Shown here: positions 63,020 through 64,000 of the stretch, in pieces
How positions within the stretch are numbered: position 1 is the stretch's first letter
Layout of the letters: each line of letters begins with the position of its first letter
DNA from: Eutrigla gurnardus
Taxonomy: Eukaryota > Chordata > Actinopteri > Perciformes > Triglidae
NCBI GenBank assembly: GCA_963514095.1
Contig: OY741276.1
Span: 23,577,695 to 23,641,694 of the forward strand
Length of the DNA stretch: 64,000 bases
Reading direction: 5' to 3'
Notes under the pieces: generated by a model
The model's input: only the letters and a program-made list of their open reading frames with translations
Told to the model about the DNA's origin: nothing
Databases searched by the model: none
Translations under genes and position numbers: made by a program

Positions 63020-63520
63020 GGTGACTCCATGACATTGCCTGTAGTGCCACCACCAGGTGAAAGTTTTCACTTTTCCCTGCATTCTCTCCGATGGCCACCA
63101 GGATTGCATGGAAGTCAATGAGAAAACGACCCTTCTTCAGTAAACATAGTAAACCTGAGTTTATGGCCTTAATCTTAATTTAAATAACAGCAGTAAGCAA
63201 AAAAAAAATACCCCCAAATACTGTGGGGATCCAACCTTGGTTTGACAGGTGGCAGCTAGGAATGATTCCACTCAACCTTAATCATTTAGAAGTCATAAAA
63301 TGTATTGTTGATGATGCATTCATCTGATACATCATGACACCCTGCTCTCTGCTACAGAGATGTTACATGAAAGTACATGAACTGCTTTTAATAAGAAGTA
63401 TTAGTAAAGAAGGTGTTTCTGGCCCTGTATTATTTGGTATCATATTACTATTTTGCAGTATCACCCTCCCCTAACGTCACTCCTCCACAGTCCAAATATG
63501 GTCACTTCCTTCAACGATCA
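63020..63520 (+). repeat. Dispersed repeat family, copy D (split)
   Basis: 63050-63175 contains GCATTCTCTCCGATGGCCA, GATTGCATGGAAGTCAATGA and CAGTAAACATAGTAAACCTG, matching copy A in reverse. 63465-63515 contains CACTCCTCCACAGTCCAAAT, matching the right part of copy C. Confidence 0.6.
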
Positions 63521-64000
63521 GAAAAAAACAAAAAAAACAAGATGGCAACACTTTGTGTTTGGTGCCAATTAGCATTTCTACTTGCTCATGCTTCTTACAC
63601 TTTATTAATACTTTTACTGCACTACATTTTTCTGAAAGCTTTTATATATTTAACATTTACATCACTCCTATTCTTATTCATTCATCTGTAGTAGACGGAC
63701 AATACGTTAATATGGAAATACTACCAAAAGCAGCCAAACCGGATTAACAATATTGGACTGAATGTTTTTCACTATTCTTTATTATTCCAAGATGAAAGTG
63801 TTCATAGGAGGAGAATCACATTAACGATGCTCCAGTGCGACGCCGGTCAAACTCTAAAGGTGAAAAGGTGCGTTTAATGTCAGCATCCCCAACATGTTTA
63901 CACCGGCTAAAGTCCAATCAATGAAACCCAGGAAGTCAGCGTGATGTGTTAAAACAGTTCATAACTGATGACAGTGAGGAACAACAAGACAAAACAGAAT
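63521..64000. other. Right end of the window, nothing recognised
   Basis: AT-biased sequence with short open frames but no family similarity. The next gene expected from human order (RAB35) is not visible. Confidence 0.5.

Noticed and set aside
1..64000. CRISPR arrays, bacterial operons, phage or tRNA genes
   Set aside because: None present; the short repeats are microsatellites and the sequence is vertebrate.

Overview
The window is vertebrate genomic DNA, most likely from a teleost fish. It has multi-exon genes with GT-AG introns, long AT-rich introns, many CA, TC and TA microsatellites, a Tc1/mariner relic of the fish type, an L2-like LINE fossil and fragments of repeats common in fish genomes. 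No prokaryotic features, tRNA, rRNA or CRISPR were seen.

Two protein-coding genes account for the coding content. They lie head to head, with an 11-12 kb spacer between them. Positions 1082-32173 on the minus strand encode citron (CIT). I traced 36 exons that join in one uninterrupted reading frame of 1620 codons plus a stop: a long coiled coil (exons between 32173 and 10688), a C1 zinc finger (9617-7339), a PH domain (7339-6012), a CNH/citron domain (4440-1607) and a basic SPxR-rich tail (1379-1082). No exon of the N-terminal kinase found in citron kinase was recognised. The visible gene therefore matches the kinase-less citron-N layout. Positions 44148-59104 on the plus strand encode a BICD family-like cargo adaptor (bicdl1, also known as BICDR-1 or CCDC64). 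Its ten exons join into 614 codons plus a stop.

Layout: 1-1081 is an AT-rich degenerate minisatellite plus probable cit 3' UTR. 1082-32173 is cit. A Tc1 relic (8228-9296) lies in the intron between its two C1 exons, and an L2 fossil (about 26985-27855) lies in the large intron 25773-30698. 32174-43480 has no coding exon I can defend. 43480-44147 is the GC-rich promoter and 5' UTR of bicdl1. 44148-59104 is bicdl1. 59105-64000 is its probable 3' UTR and flanking DNA with repeat copies.

The pair fits human 12q24, where CIT and BICDL1 are neighbours in opposite orientation (recalled knowledge). Citron is a Rho-linked scaffold at the cleavage furrow and midbody, and in neurons as citron-N. BICDL1 links Rab6 vesicles to dynein-dynactin. 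Nothing in the sequence shows co-regulation. The most useful observations are the missing kinase half and missing C-terminal PDZ-ligand exon of cit, a candidate 24-base microexon, and several splice sites that directly abut long microsatellites.
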